Assembly (NCBI GenBank): GCA_946188105.1 | Contig: CAMHTQ010000003.1 | Span: 1 to 64,000, forward strand | Origin: an uncultured Alphaproteobacteria bacterium | Lineage (GTDB): Bacteria > Pseudomonadota > Alphaproteobacteria > Rs-D84 | Length of the DNA: 64,000 nt | Reading direction: 5' to 3' | Part shown: piece by piece, positions 19,409 to 29,490 of the stretch | How the letters are laid out: each line of letters begins with the position of its first letter | How positions within the stretch are numbered: position 1 is the first letter of the stretch | Program-made: the position numbers and the translations under genes | Notes under the pieces: generated by a model | Seen by the model: only the letters and a program-made list of their open reading frames with translations | Database searches by the model: none | What the model was told of the DNA's origin: nothing

Positions 19409-20761
19409 ATGACTGCTTTTTATGATGGTTTAAAGAATAACAAGATTTACAATAATAACGACCTGACCAACTTTTTTCTGTCGTTAGAAAAGAAATACAA
19501 TGTTATTAGCAATGTAGAAACTTATAACCAACTGGTCAATTTTTCGCAAAACAAAGATGTTCCTATACATGAATGGTTTAAATATCGAGAAGGCTTTTCT
19601 GGGAAATTGGTAGATGGACTTATTCAGGATGCCGTTTTGTGTACCGATGATATTGTTGTAGATCCCTTTGTGGGAAGTGGCACAACCCTGGTGTCGTCTG
19701 TAGCACGTGGATTTGATGCTATTGGTATAGATGTAAATCCAATGTCTACTATGCTTTCAAAAGTTAAAAGCACTAAATATTCGGATAAAGATATTGAATC
19801 AGTCTTGTCAGAATTAAATAAACTGATGACACAAAAAGAAAATATAAAGACAACTGGGGACGAAGATATCGCAAAATATTTTCCATCCAATAACTATACC
19901 GATTTGAAAAAGATTTATAAATTCTTGTGTGATATCAAAGATCAGAAAATTTATGAAATATTGTTTTGTGCTTATCTGTCTATTATAGAACCTTGTTCTA
20001 ATAGAAAACGTGATGGTAACGGACTAAAAACAGTTGCATCAAAAGTAACCTGTGTTTTTGAATGTTTTAGCGATAAGGTACACCAAATATTAAATGATAT
20101 ATCAGATGTTTCCACCAATTTTAACGCTAAGTCATACGTTTTTACCGGCTGTGCCAATAACATATGCGATTATTGCCAGCGCATTCAACAACAGACGGAC
20201 AAAGCTATTGGTTGTATTATTTTTTCACCACCATATGCAAATTCTTTTGATTATTTTGAATCATACAAATTAGAGTTGTTTTTGGGTGGATTCATTGATG
20301 AAAACAAAGGGATTAACACCTACAGATCTACAGCCATCAGATCTTTTATAGGTGGTGCTAAAGAACAACACCCAGACAAGTATGTAGAATTATTAGCACA
20401 GGAAATTGCGGATAGTATCCCTGTAAAAGAAGCGACAACCAAAAAGAAAGACGCCAGAACTCGCAAAGTACCACAAATGATAATGGGTTATTTCAAAGAT
20501 ATGGAAGATGTCATTGAGGGGTGCTATAAAAGTCTTAGAACAAATGGCCGTTGCTATATTGTTATAGATCAAAGCTCTTATCTAGGTAAAATTGTTCCTT
20601 CGGATTTATTGTTTGCGTATTTCGCAGAAAAACATGGCTTTGTTGTTGATAAAATTATTGAATGTAGAACGGCCAAAACATCTGGCCAACAAACGCGGCA
20701 ATTTCCATACCTAAAAACTATGCTTAGAGAAAGCATTGTCGTATTGATTAAACCGAACTAG
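19409..20761 (+). CDS. DNA methyltransferase B (SPPY type)
   Basis: 450 residues. Motif I is VVDPFVGSGTT (83-93) with GIDVNPM after it. Motif IV is FSPPYANSFDYFE (about residues 271-283). A lead-in HEWFKYREGFS precedes motif I as in other members of this group. The start at 19409 has AAGGGA upstream and lies 4 nt after the previous stop, so both are one operon. Two different methyltransferases in tandem commonly modify the two strands of an asymmetric site. The gene ends 4 nt from the stop of the convergent nuclease-helicase gene. Confidence 0.85.
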   Translation: MTAFYDGLKNNKIYNNNDLTNFFLSLEKKYNVISNVETYNQLVNFSQNKDVPIHEWFKYREGFSGKLVDGLIQDAVLCTDDIVVDPFVGSGTTLVSSVARGFDAIGIDVNPMSTMLSKVKSTKYSDKDIESVLSELNKLMTQKENIKTTGDEDIAKYFPSNNYTDLKKIYKFLCDIKDQKIYEILFCAYLSIIEPCSNRKRDGNGLKTVASKVTCVFECFSDKVHQILNDISDVSTNFNAKSYVFTGCANNICDYCQRIQQQTDKAIGCIIFSPPYANSFDYFESYKLELFLGGFIDENKGINTYRSTAIRSFIGGAKEQHPDKYVELLAQEIADSIPVKEATTKKKDARTRKVPQMIMGYFKDMEDVIEGCYKSLRTNGRCYIVIDQSSYLGKIVPSDLLFAYFAEKHGFVVDKIIECRTAKTSGQQTRQFPYLKTMLRESIVVLIKPN

Positions 20762-20765
20762 GCCT

Positions 20766-23570
20766 TTATAATCTCTTATATTTGGTTTCTAATTCTTGAA
20801 CGGGCAATATTTCTATATCTGCATCAAGATTCAGAAGTTGGTCTATCAACGCATTTGCTCCCTCTTGCTTCACTATTTCGCCTCCAATGTCCGAAAACAC
20901 ATTTGGGTATGCCAGGGTATGCTTTTTAAAATAATTAAACTGATTATATGTTGTTGTACGTGAGGTCCATACATCGGCGAAACTAAACTCTGTGTCATAT
21001 TTTATATTCAACAAACTTAATACCTTTTTCTTGTTTTCCTCACTTAATACTTCTATGTTCGGGAATTGCTCACGTATATCAGAAATAATTGCCACTGCTC
21101 TATCTATATCGGCATTTGTTGATCCTGTTAAGGTATACATAGCATACAAAAACTCTAATCTGGAGATCTTATCAAACTTTTTCATCACTTTAAGGAATGC
21201 GCGATATGGGAATAAAATCGATGTGGTCTGCGCTGTATCCTCAAAATAACGTAAAGTTTGCCGTACAAATAAATCATCAAAAGTTATTTGCCCGTTTTTA
21301 TATTTCTTTCCAAGATCTGTTAAACAATATGAATTACTTGATGCTTTTTCTATCAGACCTAGTTTTTTTGTATGAGATACATTGTTATGATTTATTACAA
21401 GTTCATCGTTTTGTTTAATAGCATCACAGGATTCATACTTTTCAATAGTAGGATCTACGAGATTATTTTTGTATGCATCTACATTATAATCTCCGATAGT
21501 TCTAAATACCCGCTGAACATTCGAATGTCTATCTTGGATTACTTGTATATTTGAAACTTCTGGCGAAACATTTTTATTGATCTCTGCTACTCGCAAAGAA
21601 ATAGTATCAGCAAAATCCTCTAAGTTTATGGTTTCTGGCACAAAAATATTTAAACAAGATAATCTTGAACGTCCATGATGCCCACGTGCCACATTATAAT
21701 TTAAAGCGTCTATTTCTTCTGCCAATCTGTTATCTTGATCTCTCAAAGCCTGCAAAACCGTATGAAGAGTGGCAAATTGTTCTGGGTTTATATCATTAAA
21801 ATTAGCCACATTATCATCAATAATAACAGGCAATATTATATAAGCATGCTCTAATTTTTTATCTTTACTTTTTCTTAACGCTCGACCAATAGCTTGAATG
21901 ATAGAAATAATAGAATTTTTTGGGTTCACAAAATAAACTGTATCTATTGAAGGCAAATCAACACCCTCTGTTAAGCAAGAGGCATTTGTCATCAAAGAAA
22001 TATCGTGATTTTTAAATTCATTAAATATTTTGCTTCTCGTTGCGGAACTCATCGTACCATTAACATGAGAAAAATATACCTTTTTATCATCAAAATTCAT
22101 AGTATTCTCAAGTATTGTTTCAAAAGGTAGATTTTCGTGAGCTTTTCCTTCTGCAAAACCTTTAGCTTGTGCTACAGTTGAATGATAAGAAACTATTTTT
22201 GAAACACCAATATTCTTAATGGCTTTAGCCAAAATAAATTGTTTGATAGTGGTATCTATATTTAATGAACCACTACCATCTAATGAGAACCTTGCATCAG
22301 ATGCTAGTATATTCGCAATCTCTGTTGAATTCATTACGGATAAAATAACTTTATAATCTGAAATAATATTCTGTTGAATAGCTGTCCCAAAATCTAATCT
22401 AGAAAATACAGGACCATACACTTCAGGATCATCCATTGAAAAGACAGTATATTCTGCTTCTGAGGCCAACTTCTTTACTCTTGGTGACACTACCTTTTCT
22501 GTTGCAGTCATAAACAATCTTTTCTTTGCTTTGATATACGTGTCTTCAAGTCCAATAGAAAACATCTTTGAATCAGATGAACCCGCTGTACGATGAGCCT
22601 CATCAAAAATAATCAAATCAAAAGAAAAATCGTTATTAACCATAGCGGAAGCGACAGACTCTAATGATTGATACGTAGAGAAAACGACACAAGCATTATC
22701 GCGTTGTAAAAAGTTTTTGATGATCATAGGGTTGGTTGTTACGGGGATATTTGAGGCAGAAGACTGCTCTAATGAAGCCTCACTGTCAGTATCAACAACT
22801 GTTGTATCGCTACAAACCACTAAATGTTCAAATTTTTGATTACATTGTTTTTTCCATTCCACCAATGTCTGTCTGATTAAAGCCAAACTGGGCACGACAA
22901 ATAATGTTTTCTTAGCTTCAAGGCGTTCCTTAATCCATAATGCAGTCAATGTTTTCCCAGTTCCACAAGCAGCGATAACTTTACCTCTGTTATGTGTCTT
23001 GAAACCTTCCAATACGTCATTTATAATAACATCTTGGTGAGCCAGAGGTTTATATTTAGTTACAGGAACCGGTGTCTCATTTTTAGCCAAAGCATGTAGG
23101 TTTTTGAAAAAGATATCATCTAATGTCAAAAAAGAATCTAACAAAATCTGGAATTGATTTTTCTTTTTATCCGATTGATTAGGCAATTGAAAACAATTGG
23201 CAAAAATGCATCGTTTATCACAATATTCTGACTCAGCCCAAAACGTTGCTAACTCTGAATACGTAGCTGTTGAATTGTCGCTTCTAAACTTAACTTGATA
23301 GGCTATAGATTCATCGTTATCTGTAATTATCAATCCATCAACACCGATATCAGACGAAGCAAGATGATACTTTGTTCTATATTTTTCAGGGATATCTTCT
23401 TGCATAAATATTTCTTTGATATTGTACAAATCTTTATTGAGCAAAAAATAAGCGTATGCAAATTCCTCAAAGGCTCGCCCTTTCTCTGTATCCAAAGACA
23501 AATCTTTGACATATTGTTCAAATTCTTCCCAAGAACAAAAAAGTTTTTTATCAATAAACCTGTATTCCAT
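20766..23570 (-). CDS. PD-(D/E)XK nuclease fused to a DEAH helicase
   Basis: 934 residues. The N-terminal domain (about 30-165) reads as an Mrr-type nuclease: Glu35/36, Asp78 in DIGVDG, Gln92-Val-Lys94. The SF2 helicase follows, with Walker A AACGTGKT (200-207), DEAH (IIFDEAHR), SAT-like TATE, and motif VI QAIGRALRKS. The C-terminal 330 residues are helical. This is the layout of a restriction subunit that translocates on DNA and cuts. It is tail-to-tail with the methyltransferase pair, so I infer one restriction-modification unit with convergent R and M transcripts. Confidence 0.8.
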   Translation of the reverse strand: MEYRFIDKKLFCSWEEFEQYVKDLSLDTEKGRAFEEFAYAYFLLNKDLYNIKEIFMQEDIPEKYRTKYHLASSDIGVDGLIITDNDESIAYQVKFRSDNSTATYSELATFWAESEYCDKRCIFANCFQLPNQSDKKKNQFQILLDSFLTLDDIFFKNLHALAKNETPVPVTKYKPLAHQDVIINDVLEGFKTHNRGKVIAACGTGKTLTALWIKERLEAKKTLFVVPSLALIRQTLVEWKKQCNQKFEHLVVCSDTTVVDTDSEASLEQSSASNIPVTTNPMIIKNFLQRDNACVVFSTYQSLESVASAMVNNDFSFDLIIFDEAHRTAGSSDSKMFSIGLEDTYIKAKKRLFMTATEKVVSPRVKKLASEAEYTVFSMDDPEVYGPVFSRLDFGTAIQQNIISDYKVILSVMNSTEIANILASDARFSLDGSGSLNIDTTIKQFILAKAIKNIGVSKIVSYHSTVAQAKGFAEGKAHENLPFETILENTMNFDDKKVYFSHVNGTMSSATRSKIFNEFKNHDISLMTNASCLTEGVDLPSIDTVYFVNPKNSIISIIQAIGRALRKSKDKKLEHAYIILPVIIDDNVANFNDINPEQFATLHTVLQALRDQDNRLAEEIDALNYNVARGHHGRSRLSCLNIFVPETINLEDFADTISLRVAEINKNVSPEVSNIQVIQDRHSNVQRVFRTIGDYNVDAYKNNLVDPTIEKYESCDAIKQNDELVINHNNVSHTKKLGLIEKASSNSYCLTDLGKKYKNGQITFDDLFVRQTLRYFEDTAQTTSILFPYRAFLKVMKKFDKISRLEFLYAMYTLTGSTNADIDRAVAIISDIREQFPNIEVLSEENKKKVLSLLNIKYDTEFSFADVWTSRTTTYNQFNYFKKHTLAYPNVFSDIGGEIVKQEGANALIDQLLNLDADIEILPVQELETKYKRL

Positions 23571-23663
23571 GTATATTATCCTATTTTCGTTACATATATG
23601 TTAACAAATCCATTATATTTGCGCAAGGCTAATTCAAAAACGCCTCAACCAATCATTTTTAAA

Positions 23664-25160
23664 TTACTTTTGTTGTAACATGTGTGGATTTTGGGCTAAA
23701 TTTGTATAAATTTTAGCCCTTTCCGCATCTTTATCGTCAGAACCATGTTCTTTTTGTAAATTTTCGGCATCTTCTTTTTGTTGTCTCAAAGGCTGCAACA
23801 AATTCTCCAATCTCGGTTTTACTTGCCTATAATAAAACGGATTGTTAAAAAAGTCTCGTTCAAGCAACGTAGATATTTCTTTAATACAATCGTCTATATT
23901 TTTGTATAAATCGGCGTAAGTTTTAGCTATTTTATCGGATAACACAACCAGTTTATCAAATTCTGTAGGCACAGTAAAACTATGTTTTATTTGATATAGT
24001 TCATAATGAGCCGGATGATTACTAAATATCCGCATTCTCGGATTTTGTTGATCGTTTGTGTAAATATTATTTTCACCGTATTGAATATCCGCCTGTTCTG
24101 CCCATCTTGTTGCTTTTTGTTTATGCAAACGGTTGCACAAAGTGTAAGCAAGCAATCTACATCTGATCGGTTCATTGTAATTATTGCAGAAAAATTTGGC
24201 TTTTTTGATAATTTCTACGGTTTCTCGGTATGAAAAATTGCATTTTTTTGCATATTCTGCAATCCATTTCTGTAACTCGATTATGCTGTTAAAACCGTTC
24301 CCGTCATAAACCAGATTTTTTGCAAACTCTTTCGGCGTTATGTTATCTGAACAGATTTTTTCATAATTCAAATTTGGAATATCAATGATTTCATTGAAAA
24401 ACTTTTGCAAATAATCTTCTTTATTGCCAAGTTTTTGACGTGCTTCGCTGGAAATTTGATAGAACGCATCCACACAAATTCGCAATCTGTTTTGGTTTAT
24501 CGGCATAACGACAATCAGACCTTCTATATCGAAGAAATGCTTTACTGCTTCCAATGTTTTAATTGCAAAATCTGGTCTGCATCTGTCCAGATCATCAACG
24601 ATAAATATCAACTTGTCGTGTGGCAATAATTTTATATATTCCGCCAGTTGCCATTTTGCATTTTGTAAAACATCAACTGGTAATTCTAAATTCTTCAAAT
24701 TATCGATAAACTTATCCAGATTGGTTGTTGCACCAACTGCTACACCTTTTACTTGAACACCAACGTTAAGTTCTGTAGCACGTGCCCATGAAGACAGCAA
24801 ATGCCGTATAGACTGGAAAGTTTTTGGTTTTATAACTTTTTGTTCTTGTTTTACCAACAATGCGATTTGCTCAACAAAAATACTCAATGGATCGTTTTTA
24901 TAATCATTTTCCCAAGCACTAAAATACAACGTTCTTATTTTCTTGTGCATTTGTACCGCAAAACGTGTTGAAAAATGCGTTTTTCCTGTTCCATATCCGC
25001 CATCCAGACCGATTACATACGGGGTATCCACGTCTTGCAAAAACTCTTGCAAATCGTTTGCAAAGCTGACTATCTCTGGCGCAGTATCTTCCCATAAGCT
25101 TTTGCTCTTTTTTTGCAAATCTTTTGGTGATAATTTAAAAATATTCGCAACATCTTTCAT
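23664..25160 (-). CDS. KAP-family P-loop NTPase
   Basis: 498 residues. Walker A is GGYGTGKTH (54-62), followed by the KAP-typical LYFSAWEND. Walker B is LIFIVDDLDRCRP with the paired Asp residues, then VVMPINQNRL. KAP NTPases are often membrane proteins, but I see no membrane segment here. The C-terminal 130 residues are helical. It is transcribed toward the nuclease-helicase with a 93-nt gap. KAP NTPases recur in phage-defence loci, so a regulatory or abortive role is plausible but unproven. Confidence 0.8.
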   Translation of the reverse strand: MKDVANIFKLSPKDLQKKSKSLWEDTAPEIVSFANDLQEFLQDVDTPYVIGLDGGYGTGKTHFSTRFAVQMHKKIRTLYFSAWENDYKNDPLSIFVEQIALLVKQEQKVIKPKTFQSIRHLLSSWARATELNVGVQVKGVAVGATTNLDKFIDNLKNLELPVDVLQNAKWQLAEYIKLLPHDKLIFIVDDLDRCRPDFAIKTLEAVKHFFDIEGLIVVMPINQNRLRICVDAFYQISSEARQKLGNKEDYLQKFFNEIIDIPNLNYEKICSDNITPKEFAKNLVYDGNGFNSIIELQKWIAEYAKKCNFSYRETVEIIKKAKFFCNNYNEPIRCRLLAYTLCNRLHKQKATRWAEQADIQYGENNIYTNDQQNPRMRIFSNHPAHYELYQIKHSFTVPTEFDKLVVLSDKIAKTYADLYKNIDDCIKEISTLLERDFFNNPFYYRQVKPRLENLLQPLRQQKEDAENLQKEHGSDDKDAERAKIYTNLAQNPHMLQQK

Positions 25161-25380
25161 GGCTTTTTCTCCAAAATTTTTATCTTTCTTTTTCCACCAT
25201 GCATGATTTTTTTACGTTTGTAAAGTCCTTATTTTCTGTGCTTTTTAGCGTTAATCCATTATGATACACCACGATACATTTGAACTAAAAAATCATGATA
25301 TTTCTGTATCTAGCGTTTTATTTAAACAACCTAATACACCTAAATACAAATCAACACTTTTTGCCGTTTTTTATTTGTTT
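25161..25380. other. Intergenic, upstream of the KAP gene
   Basis: No gene. It holds TACACC/TACATTT motifs near 25266-25345 like those beside the tRNA-Asn cores. Confidence 0.3.
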
Positions 25381-25545
25381 GGTGCGGCATAAGTGCGGCC
25401 CAAATGCGGCACAGGGCCGCACTAAATTCCCGGATTTATGCGACAAGAACACCGAATGCGGCCTGCGGCCCATTTTTTATTTCTGTATGTAGCGAGGCGT
25501 TTTGCTCGCCGTTACCCCCTATTGAAAATACTTGTCACAGAACCT
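25381..25545. repeat. Repeat module 1: TGCGGC array plus 65-bp conserved block
   Basis: Three TGCGGC-centred direct repeats (25383-25410) overlap a perfect 10-bp inverted repeat AGTGCGGCCC/GGGCCGCACT (25392-25401 and 25414-25423). A 65-bp block follows (25481-25545) that matches 29601-29665 at 55 of 65 positions and contains the hairpin GCGAG/CTCGC. The two modules flank the wHTH and HATPase genes. They look like recombination or regulatory sites. Confidence 0.6.
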
Positions 25546-26021
25546 TTGTTATTTCAAAACACATCCTTTTTTGTGCGAAATAACTTTTCGCTAGTTATTG
25601 CCCTTGCCGAGCAAAACATCATTGTATTTTATTATTCACTTGTATTGTTTGAAAAAGTTATAAACATATTGCAAAGCATTTAAATTCATACCAACAGATG
25701 TACGTAATTTTTCAACAAGTTTTCAACAGGTAAAACATGCATTCTTCTTTCACTTCTTTTAATTTTTATTTTATTTATTTTATATTTATTTTCTTTTCTT
25801 CTTTCTTTTTCTTTCTATTACTCACGATATCATGTATGATTTCATATCTTAAATAAGAAATTTTGGATTCTTAAATATATCATTTTCTCATTTATATTTG
25901 GGGCTACTAGGTTTCGTTATCTTACATTCTAAGATACATCATTATGCCTCACTATACATGAGTGTTAAAAAACTAGATTTTCCATAAAAATGGGTTAGAA
26001 TCAAAGAAAAGGCTCAAAATT
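25546..26021. other. AT-rich non-coding stretch
   Basis: No gene visible. 25740-25825 is an almost pure pyrimidine run on the plus strand (TTCTTT/TTTATT units), unusual for this window. The last 60 nt should hold the promoter of the wHTH gene at 26022. Confidence 0.4.
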
Positions 26022-26309
26022 ATGCATGAAACTGTTTCAAAACCTGGCCAATATATCGCTACTAGCGATAAAAAAGTTAGCGATATAATTAGCGATAAAT
26101 CTATCGATATGTTAAACGAGACCGAACACAAGTTCTTTATTGCGATTGCTGCGTATATCATTACGAACGATGAAATTGGTGCTGCAGATGCAGTCAGAAT
26201 CACCGGTAAATCGCCACAACGAGTCCGTCAGTTGTTTGCTGTTTTGGTAGATAAAGGTTTCTTGGTTGCGACTGGTAAAAACAAAGGTCGTAAATATACT
26301 TTTAAATAA
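26022..26309 (+). CDS. Small winged-helix protein
   Basis: 95 residues. NETEHKFFIAIAAYIITND, then DAVRITGKSPQRVRQLFAVLVDKGFLVATGKNKGRKY, is a winged helix with recognition helix and beta wing, as in Fic- or RecG-associated C-terminal domains. The AAAGG ribosome site and ATG are good. Residues 10-25 are low-complexity (SDKKVSDIISDKSID) because the DNA carries four TAGCGATA units. It converges with the HATPase gene and may regulate it. Confidence 0.65.
   Translation: MHETVSKPGQYIATSDKKVSDIISDKSIDMLNETEHKFFIAIAAYIITNDEIGAADAVRITGKSPQRVRQLFAVLVDKGFLVATGKNKGRKYTFK
26054..26097. promoter_or_regulatory. Four TAGCGATA units inside the wHTH gene start
   Basis: TATCGCTA (26054-26061), C, TAGCGATA (26063-26070) form a perfect 17-bp palindrome. 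TAGCGATA repeats at 26078-26085 and 26090-26097. It is an operator-like array lying within codons 11-26 of the wHTH gene, which suggests autoregulation. Confidence 0.5.
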
Positions 26310-26328
26310 TACAGCCAACAATCGCAAA

Positions 26329-29300
26329 TTACGTGTTTTTTATACCAACAACGATATCGACAGGATGGACTTCAATCTCGCCATCTTTCCACTTTTGAAT
26401 TGGATTTTGAATTGAAACTATTGTGGCCTTTTTACCAACCCCGAAGACACAGTAAAGCCAATATTTGTCCTGATATTTTCGTGCTGCAGCCCATTGTTTT
26501 CCGGACATTTCGAACACGTGTCTACTTGTTGGTAATTCTGTCGTGGACTTAACTTCAATATGCTTTATCAATTCCCCATTTTTCTTAACTTCAATATCTC
26601 TGCCTGTTGAATTCTCTTCATCGGTATTTAGTATAATTATTTCGCTCTCTTCAAAATGTTCATCTTTGATTAAAGAACGTTTCACACACTCTTCGCCCTC
26701 AGCACCTATTCTTTGTTTGTCTGCTGCAGATAATCTTTTTGTCGTTGTTTTTGACTTTTCTTCTTCATTATCAACATTAGCTGTTTTACTCACTGTACCT
26801 AAATTACCGCGATTTTCATCCATAGGCGTTAAATCAACTCGTGATATTTCAATCTCATCTGCATTTTTTTCTGGGGTCCAATTTTCTTCCTCTGAAACAT
26901 CTTCAATATTTTCTTGTCCACACTCTCCAAGAGTCTTGTTCATTTTATTGTTTCTATATAATTGTAATTGTTCTTGCAAAAACGCCTCTTCGTCATCGTC
27001 CTGTGGTATAATACATTTTTTCCCGGCACTTTCTATCAGTCTCACCGCTTCATCACAAACATCTCTGCTAAACATATAGCTTGGTAATTCTTCTAAGAAG
27101 AAAACCTCTTTATTTAGATCAGATGTTGGCATGTTCTTTGGGATATCTAATGTGTTTTTATTCGTTAAAACCCATGGAGTAGATTGCAGTTTATTGTAAA
27201 TTTCCGTAGTCACCCAGTTGGTACATGGCGAATAATAAAAATAATTGTATCTACCACCCTTAAAAATATCAATATCATCATTATGTTTGAATCTATCGTA
27301 TATAATTTTAGAGACAATAACCGCATTGTCTTCAGTTATATTTAAATCACGCAAACCATCTAAATCATAAGTCACTAATTCATCTTCATGTGTTGTATAT
27401 TTTCTGATTGCAGATGGAATTTCTGAATTTTTTAAACGCATTGTTATAATTTTAGGCAAATAATTCACCCCAAGTAACGACCATTCTACATCAGAACATA
27501 CATCGGATACAAAAGATCTATTTTGGTTAGCAAACCATACTTTTAGTTGTTCTGAATTGATGTATACTTCTTGGGGCTTTCTAAATAGCCCATCTTGACA
27601 CTTTATAATAGAATAACTTCTTATTCTTTGTTTTTCATTTTCCGTTATATCTGATGATTGCAAAAGAGAAATTATATTTTTAACATCTTTGATGTACTCA
27701 TCATCTGAAATCACCATGTTTTCTTTGTATTTTTGTAAAACGTTCTTTTCCAGCGCATCAACAGCATTTGGTTTTTTTAACCCTAACCTTATTAGAAAAT
27801 CATATGAAGCTTTGTCTTTCATAAAGACATGCTTAACAGTACGATAACCAGAATCTAAATTGTCCGCTGGCAGGAACGCTCCGCTATCTGGCGTCACAAG
27901 TTCGTTATCTTCTAATCTTATAATTGGTTTAGAACGAACAATTCCTCTTGGGGCAGGATTTTCTCTCCACAAAGCATTTTGATCAATCAAAAATGCATAA
28001 AAAATTTTAAACCATTCATCCGATTTCATGGATAAAAATTCTTTTGATAAATACTCTCTGCAAAATTGCTCTGGCGTAATGGTTATTACACCCAATTCAT
28101 CTGTTAAATAGCTATGTAAATCTTGATTCTTATTTTGATGTGTGATATCTGTAGTTAACCATTTTTTTAGATATGGTTCAAACAAAGTAGTTAATTCACT
28201 AACTCTGGCGTAGGCCAATTCTTCAGCTTTGGCATAAACTCCAGTTATGTTTGTTGGTATCAAATCCTGTGTTTTGAATAATTCTTTTACGGTGTCATAA
28301 ATAGGTTTAAAAAATGCCATTTTGTCTGATACAAACCGACTTTTGTCTGTTGGCAAGGTCTTCATTAAAGAAATATTCATAAAGCCCTTGTTTTTCAATT
28401 CCGGTATAACTACTTGTAACAACTCCTGAATTTTTCTTATTAACAATTGATTATGTTCAGAATCCGATGGTATATTTTCTCGTGATTTAGTTGTCTGAAA
28501 ATTACCATTGATAATGAAATTTAAACCAGTTGTTTTTTCTGTAGGAAACAAAACAACAAGATCCGTATTATTTGCCGGGATAATCTGATTTGCTTCACCG
28601 TCATACCTAAATGCAATCTCTACAAAAGCATTTTCTTTACTGCCCTTTGAAAAAACAAACCATTTTTCAAATTCATTTTCATCTAAACAAGTTACTTCTC
28701 TAAATCCAAACTGATTCTTTTCTATGGTTTCCTTCAAATAATATCCTGAATTCTTATCAAATCCACCATTTTGGATTTCCCAACCTATTTCTTTAATATT
28801 TTCTAAAAACAATACTGTTTTTAATTCAAGTTGTTGAAATTTCTGCGCCAGCTTTAGATAAACCTGTTCAGACTTTTCTTGCTTAAAGGGTAAAATAAAC
28901 AGTGTGGTATAAGGAATTTCAACTTCTTTGTGCTCTATAGGATATGGTCTTATAAATTTTTCAATTTTAAAGTCGTATGCACCAGAATGGATTTGTGGTA
29001 CATCTGTAACAGCATAAACAGATTTAAATCCAAGTCCAAATTTGCCGACCTTATTTATATCATTTGTCTTTGTGCTGTTCGATATTTTTGTTATGGCTTT
29101 CACATCTTGTTCATTAAATACCCTCTGGCCATCATGAAAAATTTCCAACCTATCTTTGTATAAGACAAACTTCACTTTAGACGCCAGTGCATCTTCAGCG
29201 TTTTGTAAAATTTCATAAATAAAATGGCTATCATCTGCGTACATATCTGAATACGGCTCAAGGTGTTCCGTATGATCACCATAAGCTTTCAAATTTTCGT

Positions 29301-29343
29301 TACGCAGCGACTCATAAAAAGTATCCACATTACCAACAGCCAT
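26329..29343 (-). CDS. Sacsin-type HATPase with C-terminal DUF3883
   Basis: 1004 residues. The N-terminus is a Bergerat ATPase: YEILQNAEDA (Asn48), FHDG (Asp71-Gly72) and the lid KFGLGFKS (101-108), as in Sacsin/Hsp90-like proteins. Residues about 830-880 are acidic and low-complexity. The C-terminal 120 residues are DUF3883, a PD-(D/E)XK-like fold: GAEGEECVKR, GRDIEV, HIEVKST. Proteins joining these two domains are found in defence islands. The ATG at 29343 follows AAGGATG. The gene is flanked by the two 65-bp repeats, which suggests it moves as a cassette with the wHTH gene. Confidence 0.8.
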   Translation of the reverse strand: MAVGNVDTFYESLRNENLKAYGDHTEHLEPYSDMYADDSHFIYEILQNAEDALASKVKFVLYKDRLEIFHDGQRVFNEQDVKAITKISNSTKTNDINKVGKFGLGFKSVYAVTDVPQIHSGAYDFKIEKFIRPYPIEHKEVEIPYTTLFILPFKQEKSEQVYLKLAQKFQQLELKTVLFLENIKEIGWEIQNGGFDKNSGYYLKETIEKNQFGFREVTCLDENEFEKWFVFSKGSKENAFVEIAFRYDGEANQIIPANNTDLVVLFPTEKTTGLNFIINGNFQTTKSRENIPSDSEHNQLLIRKIQELLQVVIPELKNKGFMNISLMKTLPTDKSRFVSDKMAFFKPIYDTVKELFKTQDLIPTNITGVYAKAEELAYARVSELTTLFEPYLKKWLTTDITHQNKNQDLHSYLTDELGVITITPEQFCREYLSKEFLSMKSDEWFKIFYAFLIDQNALWRENPAPRGIVRSKPIIRLEDNELVTPDSGAFLPADNLDSGYRTVKHVFMKDKASYDFLIRLGLKKPNAVDALEKNVLQKYKENMVISDDEYIKDVKNIISLLQSSDITENEKQRIRSYSIIKCQDGLFRKPQEVYINSEQLKVWFANQNRSFVSDVCSDVEWSLLGVNYLPKIITMRLKNSEIPSAIRKYTTHEDELVTYDLDGLRDLNITEDNAVIVSKIIYDRFKHNDDIDIFKGGRYNYFYYSPCTNWVTTEIYNKLQSTPWVLTNKNTLDIPKNMPTSDLNKEVFFLEELPSYMFSRDVCDEAVRLIESAGKKCIIPQDDDEEAFLQEQLQLYRNNKMNKTLGECGQENIEDVSEEENWTPEKNADEIEISRVDLTPMDENRGNLGTVSKTANVDNEEEKSKTTTKRLSAADKQRIGAEGEECVKRSLIKDEHFEESEIIILNTDEENSTGRDIEVKKNGELIKHIEVKSTTELPTSRHVFEMSGKQWAAARKYQDKYWLYCVFGVGKKATIVSIQNPIQKWKDGEIEVHPVDIVVGIKNT

Positions 29344-29490
29344 TTTTTACATCCTTTTTGTATTACACCACCCACACTTATAAATATAATACAAAAACAA
29401 TAATTGTCAATACACCACCAACAAAAATGTTCACATAATACGTGTAAGCTATAGTACAATTGGTAAAACAAATAAATTATTTTGGATTTA

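Noticed and set aside
23571..23663. A toxin-antitoxin or small gene between helicase and KAP genes
   Set aside because: Only 93 nt, without an ATG and ribosome site pair.
25438..25683. An 81-codon plus-strand frame across the 65-bp block
   Set aside because: It runs through hairpins and repeats, has no ribosome site, and its counterpart at 29.6 kb is not conserved as protein.
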